Assembly (NCBI GenBank): GCA_964435475.1
Contig: CAYSZB010000004.1
Location: forward strand, 10,828-74,827
Direction of reading: 5' to 3'
DNA: 64,000 nt
From: CAYSZB01 sp964435475
GTDB lineage: Bacteria > Chloroflexota > Anaerolineae > Anaerolineales > Anaerolineaceae
Position 1 is the stretch's first letter, and the number at the start of each line of letters is the position of its first letter. The position numbers and the translations under genes were made by a program. The notes under the pieces were generated by a model. It made no database searches. It saw only the letters and a program-made list of their open reading frames with translations, and had not been told where the DNA came from. Of this stretch, positions 1 through 7,127 are shown piece by piece.

Positions 1-621
1 GCCTACGCCTACAATGCCTGGGATAACCGCCTGGAGTCGGTAGAATTTACCTCAAGCCAGGCTGGCAGCAGCACCCTCAGGATCAAGCTGGAGCCCTTCA
101 AGAGCCTGATCGTCGTTTTTGATGATCATGCAGACCAGGTCCTGCCGGCGCCATTGAGGGCTTATGGTCGCGAGCTGCAGCTGCCCGGGACCTGGCAGCG
201 CAGCATTTGCCGGAGCATCGATTATCCGAGCTTCAGCGATCGGCGGGAGGTGTCCCTGCCGGATGACCTGGCAGGTGAAAAACCGAAATTCTCTGGTTTT
301 GTGCGCTATGAAAATGAATTCAGCATTGAAAGTATGCCGGGCAGGTTGATCCTGGAGATCAGCGAAGCCTGGGAAGGGGTGGAGGTGTTTGTCAATAGCG
401 TCAGTGCCGGGATCCATATCGTACCGACCTTCCTGTTTGACATCACCGAGCTGGCTCATCCAGGGAAAAACACCCTGGTTATCGAAGTGTCCACCACCCT
501 GGAGCGGGAACGGGCAGCAGCCAGGAATAGAAGCGTTTTGGAACGGCTGAAAAGCGATAAAATTAAAAGTCCCACCGGCATAACCGGCCGGGTGAGACTC
601 TTTCAGCAGGATCAAGGATGA
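1..621 (+). CDS. C-terminal part of a large glycoside hydrolase, GH106 alpha-L-rhamnosidase-like (partial)
   Basis: The reading frame is open from the first base and ends at TGA 619-621, so only about the last 206 residues are visible and the catalytic domain lies outside the window. The visible C-terminus has a beta-rich segment followed by a GH2-type sugar-binding jelly roll (around residues 90-190), with pattern LILEISEAWEGVEVFVN followed by the TFLFDITELAHPGKNTLVIEV strand pair. This arrangement is usual at the C-terminus of GH106 rhamnosidases and of some GH2-like enzymes. The location, immediately before an esterase and close to two GH78 rhamnosidases and rhaBDA, supports a role in releasing rhamnose from a polysaccharide. 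The family call is inferred from the tail only. Confidence 0.6.
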   Translation, partial: AYAYNAWDNRLESVEFTSSQAGSSTLRIKLEPFKSLIVVFDDHADQVLPAPLRAYGRELQLPGTWQRSICRSIDYPSFSDRREVSLPDDLAGEKPKFSGFVRYENEFSIESMPGRLILEISEAWEGVEVFVNSVSAGIHIVPTFLFDITELAHPGKNTLVIEVSTTLERERAAARNRSVLERLKSDKIKSPTGITGRVRLFQQDQG

Positions 622-652
622 GGAAACAACGCAGCACAGGAGATTATTGAAC

Positions 653-1663
653 ATGGAAGAACGGATAAAGATCTGGGGAGACAGCATCCCATACAATACC
701 GGCAGGAGCAAGTTGGAGGTCATGGATATCCATCCTGAGTACCGCCAGCTGGAAATTTTACTCAAACACCCCGGTATATTCAATAAAAAAGTGGAATTTA
801 CTGAAGATATGAGCGGCAATGATACGATGGTCTACAACACAGAGATCAAGACCGGCATTGCTAGAGAAACCTTTGACGATGAGCCCTATCTTATTCCTTA
901 CCTTGTACCGGGAAGTGATCGCTGTATTCTCACTGTACCGGGTGGCGGTTACCTGAACAAATCCATGGACAATGAAGGGACGGGCATTGCCAGGTTTCTC
1001 AATAAGGCAGGCATCAGTTGTTTTGTTTTATGGTACCGCAGTTATCCATACCTTTACCCAGTGCCTACACTCGATCTACAACGTGCAGTGCGTTATGTTC
1101 GCTACCATGCCAACGACTACGGTATTGATTCGCGCAAGATTGGCATGGTTGGTTTTTCAGCGGGCGGAAACTGCTGTGGCAACCTGCTTAACCTGTTGCG
1201 TAATGCGCCGGTAGACTACCCTGGATACAGTGAAGATGAGATCGACAGGATGGATGCCACGGTAGCGCTGGCCGGCCTGGTTTACCCGGCGATCGATCTG
1301 GAAAACTACAAGGTATTCATGGGCGCTTACATTGACCGCAATGAGTTGCGCGATGCCACAAAGCGTGAAAAACTTGCCAGGGAATTTACAATAAAGTACC
1401 ACATCGAGCCCGATGACCCGCCGCAGTTCATCTGCCACGCCAGGAACGATTTTTTGGTACCGTTCCAGGGAAGTGTGGATTATTTTAATGCCCTGGTAGC
1501 CAAAGGGGTGCCGGCGAAATTCCTGGGCTTGAAAAAAGGTAATCATGGATTTGGTGCATGTGAGAACAAGTCGTGGTGGGCAAGATCTGGTCAAGGATAT
1601 GCCAGCCGCTGGAGAGATGAGTTTTCGAACTGGGCGAACAATATTTTCGATGAGATGGGATGA
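653..1663 (+). CDS. Alpha/beta-hydrolase esterase, probable carbohydrate acetylesterase
   Basis: A 336-residue alpha/beta-hydrolase-fold protein. It has the oxyanion-hole HGG-like motif VPGGGY (residues 95-100), the nucleophile elbow GFSAGG with Ser169, a probable acid in CHARNDFLVP and the catalytic His in the GNHGFG motif near the C-terminus. ATG 653 is preferred over the in-frame TTG 647 because the GGAG at 639-642 is better spaced from it. There is no signal peptide, so it probably acts on imported oligosaccharides in the cytoplasm. It follows the GH106-like gene by 31 bp and likely shares its operon. Removal of acetyl groups from rhamnose-rich pectin fragments is inferred from context; the substrate is not known. 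Confidence 0.75.
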   Translation: MEERIKIWGDSIPYNTGRSKLEVMDIHPEYRQLEILLKHPGIFNKKVEFTEDMSGNDTMVYNTEIKTGIARETFDDEPYLIPYLVPGSDRCILTVPGGGYLNKSMDNEGTGIARFLNKAGISCFVLWYRSYPYLYPVPTLDLQRAVRYVRYHANDYGIDSRKIGMVGFSAGGNCCGNLLNLLRNAPVDYPGYSEDEIDRMDATVALAGLVYPAIDLENYKVFMGAYIDRNELRDATKREKLAREFTIKYHIEPDDPPQFICHARNDFLVPFQGSVDYFNALVAKGVPAKFLGLKKGNHGFGACENKSWWARSGQGYASRWRDEFSNWANNIFDEMG

Positions 1664-1682
1664 TCAATATGGGTTTTACTAT

Positions 1683-1748
1683 CAAGTAAGGGCCAATTTA
1701 GCCTCGACTTAACAAAACGAGGGCAATTAATTAAACCACCCTTACTTG
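1683..1748. repeat. Long-range inverted repeat in intergenic region
   Basis: CAAGTAAGGG (1683-1692) and CCCTTACTTG (1739-1748) are perfect 10-bp inverted arms separated by 46 nt. Inside lies a shorter CCTCG/CGAGG pair. The region 1664-1810 holds no convincing gene. The arms could fold a nested hairpin in the 3' end of the esterase transcript or be a decayed element. Confidence 0.4.
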
Positions 1749-1810
1749 GGTTATTGGAAAAATCGTCAATATTCCTTGTGTGGATAAACACATGGAGGTA
1801 TAAAGGAGAA

Positions 1811-1847
1811 AGAAACTGCCTGTGGTCTTAACATACTGGCAGTTTCT
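1811..1847. terminator. Terminator hairpin between convergent genes
   Basis: AGAAACTGCC (1811-1820) and GGCAGTTTCT (1838-1847) form a perfect 10-bp stem around a 17-nt loop, followed by GTTTGATT. It lies between the plus-strand esterase (ends 1663) and the minus-strand transporter (ends 1862), where a two-way terminator is expected. The loop is long for a strong intrinsic terminator. Confidence 0.6.
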
Positions 1848-1861
1848 GTTTGATTGCTGAT

Positions 1862-3292
1862 TTACTCTATACTTTTCTGGATCGCGGTCTTTTTTGCCTC
1901 AATCATGGCATACATTTCATCCCGCTTTGATTTTTTAAACAGAGGGTAGAACAGGATAACCAACATGGCAATTAATCCACACAAAGCGGGTATGCCAAAA
2001 AGGACCAATCCCAGACCGCTGAATAGCGAACCGGGGATGGTGGTGGCGTCCTTATATAACTCTGCATCATATCCCACGGCGATCAGCACCGAACCGGTGA
2101 TGAATGATGAGAAAGCAGCCTGGATCTTCATGATGAACTGCCCAATGGAAGAGATCGAACCTTCCATGCTTTTTCCCAACCTGTACTTGTTGTAATCCAT
2201 GCATTCCATACCGATCAGGGTGCCCGGTATGTAACTCATGCCGCTGCCCAGCAGGGCAATGAACAAAAGGGGATATAGAACAAAAGCATTACGAATCGGG
2301 CCAAAAAGGTTAATGAGGAATAATACTGCCAACGGGATGATGGTAATGGCGTTGGAGATAAAGCTCCCCATGCCGGGCGTGACATGCTTTAAAACAATGT
2401 TCGCCAGCAAAGTTCCGCACACCATTCCCAGCAGGATGGTGATCCCCCAGATCATGGATTGGGTGCCCAGGTTTTCAGCACCAAAGGCGTATTTTATGTA
2501 ATAGGTGATAGCCGCCATCAGGAAAGTGAAGATGAAGCCGCCAAAAAGACCAGAGAGGATGGAGATCCACTGCGGCTTGTTGGTTTTCAACATGGCGATC
2601 ATGTCTTTAAAGGTAACCTTCTCTTCATCTGCATTATTGGTGCCTTCTCTTATCATGGCGATTCCGACCAACGATATGGCGGTCATGGGTAACATGAAGA
2701 CGATCACAGCCAGTCCAATATTGGGCGTCACACCGTCACCGCCCAGGGCGATGGCGATCGCCAGGAAAAATGACATCAGGATGGACAGGAAGGTGGTCAC
2801 CACTCGTGGTGTGACCAAGAGCTTGGTCCTAACAACTGCATCATTGGAAAGCGATTGAACCAGGGGACCCATAGGCAGCAGGGTAAAGGCCGTGTCAAAA
2901 AGGATGTAAAGGATGTAGATCAAAGCCACCTTCAACAGATCTGAGAAGCCTGTTGGGATATTGAAGAGAGCGATGACCAGGATGGCGGATGCCAGGGTGG
3001 CCCAGAACATGAAGGGTTTGAACTTGCCCACCTTTGTGCGTGGGCTGCGATCCATTACAAATCCCAGCAGCGGGTCGTTGATGCCATCCCAGATGCGCCC
3101 TATCAGCAACATGAGGGTGGCAACGGAGGCGGCTTTGCCAGCGATGCCGGTATAAAGACCAGCATAATCAGTAATGTAAAGCATCAGGAAACCAGTGATC
3201 AGCGAGTTGGCGATCATCTGGGACAATCCCATGGTGGTAACACCAAACATGGTTTTTAGATCCAACGGGTAGGTTTTTATGTTGTGTGTCAT
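1862..3292 (-). CDS. GPH-family sugar:cation symporter, probable rhamnose or rhamno-oligosaccharide importer
   Basis: A 476-residue integral membrane protein with about 12 hydrophobic segments. It carries the glycoside-pentoside-hexuronide (GPH) family signature after the second transmembrane segment: RIWDGINDPLLGFVMDRSP followed by the basic KVGKFKPF stretch. The length is typical of MelB/XynB-type carriers. It starts 2 bp after the stop codon of the upstream GH78 gene on the same strand, so the two are almost certainly co-transcribed. Cation-coupled uptake of rhamnose or short rhamnosides is inferred from that pairing. The substrate cannot be read from sequence. Confidence 0.85.
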   Translation of the reverse strand: MTHNIKTYPLDLKTMFGVTTMGLSQMIANSLITGFLMLYITDYAGLYTGIAGKAASVATLMLLIGRIWDGINDPLLGFVMDRSPRTKVGKFKPFMFWATLASAILVIALFNIPTGFSDLLKVALIYILYILFDTAFTLLPMGPLVQSLSNDAVVRTKLLVTPRVVTTFLSILMSFFLAIAIALGGDGVTPNIGLAVIVFMLPMTAISLVGIAMIREGTNNADEEKVTFKDMIAMLKTNKPQWISILSGLFGGFIFTFLMAAITYYIKYAFGAENLGTQSMIWGITILLGMVCGTLLANIVLKHVTPGMGSFISNAITIIPLAVLFLINLFGPIRNAFVLYPLLFIALLGSGMSYIPGTLIGMECMDYNKYRLGKSMEGSISSIGQFIMKIQAAFSSFITGSVLIAVGYDAELYKDATTIPGSLFSGLGLVLFGIPALCGLIAMLVILFYPLFKKSKRDEMYAMIEAKKTAIQKSIE

Positions 3293-3294
3293 AA

Positions 3295-6138
3295 TCAGTC
3301 AGCGCTCACATTCTTAAGTAATTGGTCAAGTTCGTCCAACTGCTCATTTGTAAATGAGGTGTAGGGCGTTTGGGCTAATTCCCTGAGACTGGCATCGCCA
3401 ATGTATGAAAGCATTTGTTCATTCACCTGGATCTCGGGAGGGAACAAGTTCTTTAACAGGTCAAAGACCTTGGGGTTTTTCAGAAGAGTCACGATGGGTG
3501 AGTAGGTACTGAAGACCTCGTAATACGGCGTGGTAGGCTGGTACGTGATGTGGTAAACGCCGGATTTGAGCTCCAGTTCAACGTTCTTATCCACCTGCTT
3601 TCCTTCACTGACCGGTTCGCCATTGAGTGTAATCTCTCCAAGCGCTGCATCAGGCAGGGTTACTGAAGCCGTGGCATTGAATGGGATTAAGAGGTTAAAC
3701 TCCAGGCGTCCTTTATCTACGATCTGCCAGCCGCTCTCATACATGCCGGCTGCCGAGCGGTAGCTGGCTTTGGCCCACTTCAGGAGGCGGTTGGGTTTGG
3801 GTGCGATGTGAGCCCGGCGGAATCCGGTATGCAGGTCATCCCCGGTTGAGGGGTTCAACCCGCACATGTCACGGTACATCCATTCAACGATGGAACCGTA
3901 TGCGTAATGGTTAAGCGAATTCATGCCAGTCGAACTGATCGTACCATCGGGGTTGAGGGAGTTCCAGCGCTCCCAGATGGTGGTGGCGCCGAGGTTTACT
4001 GCGTATAGCCACGATGGGTAATCCTCATTTAATAGCAGGCGGTATGCCAGTTCGTTGGCGCCATGCCTGGAGAGCACCCGGCAGAGGTAAGGCGTACCGA
4101 CGAAACCGGTGCGCAGGTGCATTTTATCCTTGCGCAGGCGGGTGACCAGGTCAGATACCAAGCGCTGGCGGTGCTCTTCCGGTACCAGGTCCATATAAAG
4201 CCCCAGGACCATGCCTGTCTGGGTGCCAATGGCGATGCGTCCGGTCAATGTGAAATATTCTGCCCGGATGGCTGCCTTAACCTCTTCGGCCAGTTGATTG
4301 TAAAACTTAGCGTCTACCGTCTTTCCCAAAACTTCAGCTGCGCGGGCGACAAGGCGGGTGGAATGATAATAATAGGCTGATGAAATGTAATCATCCGGCG
4401 TACCTCCCTTGGGAGAGTTCGGGTCATCGCCGTCCAGGGCGAGCCAATCGCCAAAATGGAACCCGCTGGTCCACAGGCGTTTGCCGCCAGTGGCTTCGTC
4501 GACTCCCTTGATGTAATTCACCCATCCACGCATGCTTTCAAATTGCTGTTCCAGGATGGTTTTATCCCCTGAAAATTCGTACACATTCCAGGGCAGGATG
4601 GTCGCCACATCGGCCCAGGCGCTGGATCCGCCGCCCGGCTGTTTTGCAGCCGGGATAATGTTGGGAACCATCCCTCCATTTTTGGATTGTTCCAACCCTG
4701 TGTCGTAACCGAACTTGGCATAAAAGGCATGCGTATCCATGTTAAAACAGGCGGTGCCAGAGAAAACCTGGGTATCGCCTGTCCAGCCCATGCGCTCATC
4801 ACGCTGCGGGCAATCGGTAGGGATATCCAGGAAGTTGCCTTTCTGACCCCACATGGCATTACTGAAAAGCTGGTTCACCTTGGGATTGGAGGTCTCGATA
4901 TTACCAGTGATGTCCATTTGAGAGTAAACCACACAACCGGTGAAATCGTACAGGTCCATGTCGCCTTCCCACCCCTCGACCTTGACATAGCGGAAACCGT
5001 AAAAGGTGAAGTAAGGTTCGACCAGTGTTTCCATTCCATTGGATATGTAGGTATACTCTGCCCTGGCGGAGCGCAGGTTTGCGTTGTAAAAATTACCACC
5101 CTGCAGCACCTCACCAAACAGGAGATGGATGCGCGTGCCGGTTGGGGCATGGGTGCGGAAGCGCAGCCAGCCGACCATGTTTTGACCCAGGTCCAGCACG
5201 GTTTCGCCGGCCGGGGTATGGATGACCTCCACCGGCTTGATCTCCTCATTGATGCAGACAGGAAGTGAGCGACGGGCTTGAAGCATGTTATTGTCGATCT
5301 CGATCGTTTTGACAGGCAACAGGATGCGTTTCACCCGCGCGTCATGCACTTCGCCATCGTAAATGCTACTCTCCAGGATGGGTGAGGGGCTTGCCTGCCA
5401 TGACAGGTCAGAGGGGATGACCAGTTCTTCGCCGTTTACCAGCCTGATGTGTATCTCGCAGATGAGGGCGAACCGGTCTCCATACAGGTTCTTGCCGCTG
5501 CTCATTTCAGAAAAACCAAAACGTCCTTTGTACCAGCCATTACCTAACAGGATCTCGACCCTGTTCTTGCCCCTGCTCAACTGCCCACTGATATCATAGG
5601 TCTGGTACTGCAGCCATTTATCGTACACATTGAAATGGGGGGTCAGCTGATCATCACCGACCTTCTGTCCGTTGAGCTCTAAACGGTACAAACCCAAACC
5701 GCAGACATAAGCGCGGGCAGACAGGACATCCGCCGGCAGCTCAAAACCTTTGACCATTACTGGGTGGATTTCATTGTCTGCAAAGTCCGGGGTGATCCAC
5801 TCGGCCTGCCAGGGCTCGTCCATTTTCCCGGTTTCGAACCAGGCAATCTCACTGGTAGCCTGCTCGCTTTCCCCCCACACTTTCACCTGCCAGTAATAGC
5901 GTGTACGGGGTGAAAGGCTGAGGGGTGGGCGGTATGCCAGGCTGTCAATCCTCTGACCGGGAACCTTGCCGCTGTCATAGATGACCTGGTATAGCTGCGG
6001 GTCGGCTGCCACGATGACCCGGGCGGCAGTCTGGGTGCGGTCCCTGGTATCCTCAACGCTCCAGGAAAATGTGGGCTGGTCGATGGAGAAGCCCAAGGGG
6101 TTGGTTAAGTGATTGGTTTTCAGATGAGAGATCTTCAT
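3295..6138 (-). CDS. Alpha-L-rhamnosidase, GH78 (first copy)
   Basis: A 947-residue GH78 enzyme that inverts at the anomeric carbon to release terminal alpha-L-rhamnose. It starts with the N-terminal beta domains (NPLGFSIDQPTFSW), followed by the Bac_rhamnosid_N region around residues 100-300. The (alpha/alpha)6 barrel carries the hallmark DCPQRDERMGWTGD at residues 442-455, which holds the acidic residues of the catalytic centre. The C-terminal beta domain is followed by an extra Glu/Leu-rich helical tail of roughly 70 residues (from about 875) not needed by the family. No signal peptide is visible, so it is probably cytoplasmic. AAGGAA precedes the ATG. It is divergent from the DeoR regulator and heads an operon with the GPH importer. 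Confidence 0.95.
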   Translation of the reverse strand: MKISHLKTNHLTNPLGFSIDQPTFSWSVEDTRDRTQTAARVIVAADPQLYQVIYDSGKVPGQRIDSLAYRPPLSLSPRTRYYWQVKVWGESEQATSEIAWFETGKMDEPWQAEWITPDFADNEIHPVMVKGFELPADVLSARAYVCGLGLYRLELNGQKVGDDQLTPHFNVYDKWLQYQTYDISGQLSRGKNRVEILLGNGWYKGRFGFSEMSSGKNLYGDRFALICEIHIRLVNGEELVIPSDLSWQASPSPILESSIYDGEVHDARVKRILLPVKTIEIDNNMLQARRSLPVCINEEIKPVEVIHTPAGETVLDLGQNMVGWLRFRTHAPTGTRIHLLFGEVLQGGNFYNANLRSARAEYTYISNGMETLVEPYFTFYGFRYVKVEGWEGDMDLYDFTGCVVYSQMDITGNIETSNPKVNQLFSNAMWGQKGNFLDIPTDCPQRDERMGWTGDTQVFSGTACFNMDTHAFYAKFGYDTGLEQSKNGGMVPNIIPAAKQPGGGSSAWADVATILPWNVYEFSGDKTILEQQFESMRGWVNYIKGVDEATGGKRLWTSGFHFGDWLALDGDDPNSPKGGTPDDYISSAYYYHSTRLVARAAEVLGKTVDAKFYNQLAEEVKAAIRAEYFTLTGRIAIGTQTGMVLGLYMDLVPEEHRQRLVSDLVTRLRKDKMHLRTGFVGTPYLCRVLSRHGANELAYRLLLNEDYPSWLYAVNLGATTIWERWNSLNPDGTISSTGMNSLNHYAYGSIVEWMYRDMCGLNPSTGDDLHTGFRRAHIAPKPNRLLKWAKASYRSAAGMYESGWQIVDKGRLEFNLLIPFNATASVTLPDAALGEITLNGEPVSEGKQVDKNVELELKSGVYHITYQPTTPYYEVFSTYSPIVTLLKNPKVFDLLKNLFPPEIQVNEQMLSYIGDASLRELAQTPYTSFTNEQLDELDQLLKNVSAD

Positions 6139-6204
6139 TTGGTGTTCCTTATCAAAAAATGACTTTAATAAATTTTCTTCGTCCCTGTTTGATCAGACAG
6201 CCTA

Positions 6205-6232
6205 ATTATATAAAAAAATCAAGAAACGTCAA
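6205..6232 (-). promoter_or_regulatory. Sigma70-like promoter for the GH78-transporter operon
   Basis: On the minus strand, TTGACG (6232-6227) and TATAAT (6210-6205) are separated by 16 nt, a near-consensus promoter about 66 nt upstream of the GH78 start codon. Its -35 box overlaps the shared palindrome 6228-6242. Confidence 0.8.
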
Positions 6233-6242
6233 TACTATTGAC
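6228..6242. promoter_or_regulatory. Perfect palindrome joining two back-to-back -35 boxes
   Basis: GTCAATACTATTGAC is a perfect inverted repeat (7-bp arms around a central C). Its two halves are the -35 elements of the divergent promoters for GH78 (minus) and the DeoR regulator (plus). A protein bound here would block or activate both promoters together. Confidence 0.7.
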
Positions 6243-6265
6243 AAAATTCGATAATTATCTATAAT
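6238..6265 (+). promoter_or_regulatory. Sigma70-like promoter for the DeoR regulator gene
   Basis: A perfect consensus TTGACA (6238-6243) and a perfect TATAAT (6260-6265) are separated by 16 nt. Transcription would start near 6272, inside the TTGTTGAA repeats just upstream of the regulator. Confidence 0.85.
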
Positions 6266-6270
6266 AGAAA

Positions 6271-6294
6271 TTGTTGAATATTGTTGAAAACAAT
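6271..6294. promoter_or_regulatory. Candidate operator: TTGTTGAA direct repeats and palindrome
   Basis: TTGTTGAA occurs at 6271-6278 and again at 6281-6288, a 10-bp period that places both copies on one DNA face. ATTGTTGAAAACAAT (6280-6294) is also a perfect palindrome with a 3-bp centre. The site covers the expected transcription start of the DeoR gene, which suits autorepression. Confidence 0.6.
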
Positions 6295-6307
6295 AAAGGA
6301 TATGCCT

Positions 6308-7081
6308 ATGACCTCACATGAACGGCGTCAATCCCTGATCGAACTTCTCAGAACACAACCCGGGCTGCGTGTCCCGGAAATTGCCCAAGCCCTGCAAAGT
6401 TCTGAAGGCACGGTACGCAACGATATGAATGCCCTGCAGCAAGCGGGGTTGCTGAGCCGTTTTCACGGTGGGGCGGTATTGATCGAAAAGCGCAGTCTCA
6501 GCAGCACCTCATTTTCTGCACGTCACCACCAGAACATTCCCCAAAAGGAGATCATTGCTCGCTTTGCATCACAGAGGGTGAATGATGGGGATGCGATCCT
6601 GCTGGATGCCAGCAGCACTGCCTATTACCTGGGGCTTGCCCTGAAGGACCGACAGCGGCTGCGCGTGGTTACCAATGGACTGGATGTGGCACGGCTTCTG
6701 GCTTCCAACCCAACCAATACAGTCATTTTGATCGGCGGGATCCTCAACCAGGACGGCTCATCGGTGACAGGCCTTTTCAGCGAACAGGTGATCGAAGAGC
6801 TGCATGTGCAAAAGGCTTTTGTTTCCTGTACCGGTTTCAGCCTGGCGAGCGGTCTGACCGAAGAACACATGGAAGAAGCCCTGTTAAAGAAAAAGGCCAT
6901 CGAGTCTGCCAAAGAGGTAATTGCCCTGGTCGATTCATCCAAGATTGGTAAAGATGACCTGATCCCATTCGCCCGCCTGGAGCAGATCTGCTGCCTGTAT
7001 ACCGATGAAGGCCTCACATCTGAGTGCCAGGATATGGTTGAAAAGGCAGGCATTTCCCTCACCGTTTGCAGAAATATATGA
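6308..7081 (+). CDS. DeoR/GlpR-family transcriptional regulator of rhamnose genes
   Basis: A 257-residue regulator. The N-terminal DeoR winged helix-turn-helix (residues 1-55) has the pattern RVPEIAQALQSSEGTVRNDMNAL and ends in the family-typical RFHGGAV. The C-terminal DeoRC sensor domain resembles a sugar-phosphate isomerase fold, with DASSTAYYL and TNGLDVA blocks, and normally binds a phosphorylated sugar. ATG 6308 is preferred over ATG 6302 because AAAGGA (6295-6300) is 7 nt upstream of it. It is divergent from GH78 and 46 bp upstream of the second GH78. Control of the rhamnose genes, with rhamnulose-1-phosphate or a related sugar phosphate as effector, is inferred. Confidence 0.85.
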   Translation: MTSHERRQSLIELLRTQPGLRVPEIAQALQSSEGTVRNDMNALQQAGLLSRFHGGAVLIEKRSLSSTSFSARHHQNIPQKEIIARFASQRVNDGDAILLDASSTAYYLGLALKDRQRLRVVTNGLDVARLLASNPTNTVILIGGILNQDGSSVTGLFSEQVIEELHVQKAFVSCTGFSLASGLTEEHMEEALLKKKAIESAKEVIALVDSSKIGKDDLIPFARLEQICCLYTDEGLTSECQDMVEKAGISLTVCRNI

Positions 7082-7127
7082 TCGGTTGATTTGATGGATT
7101 TGAAAAAATACACAATCTAGAGGTGTC

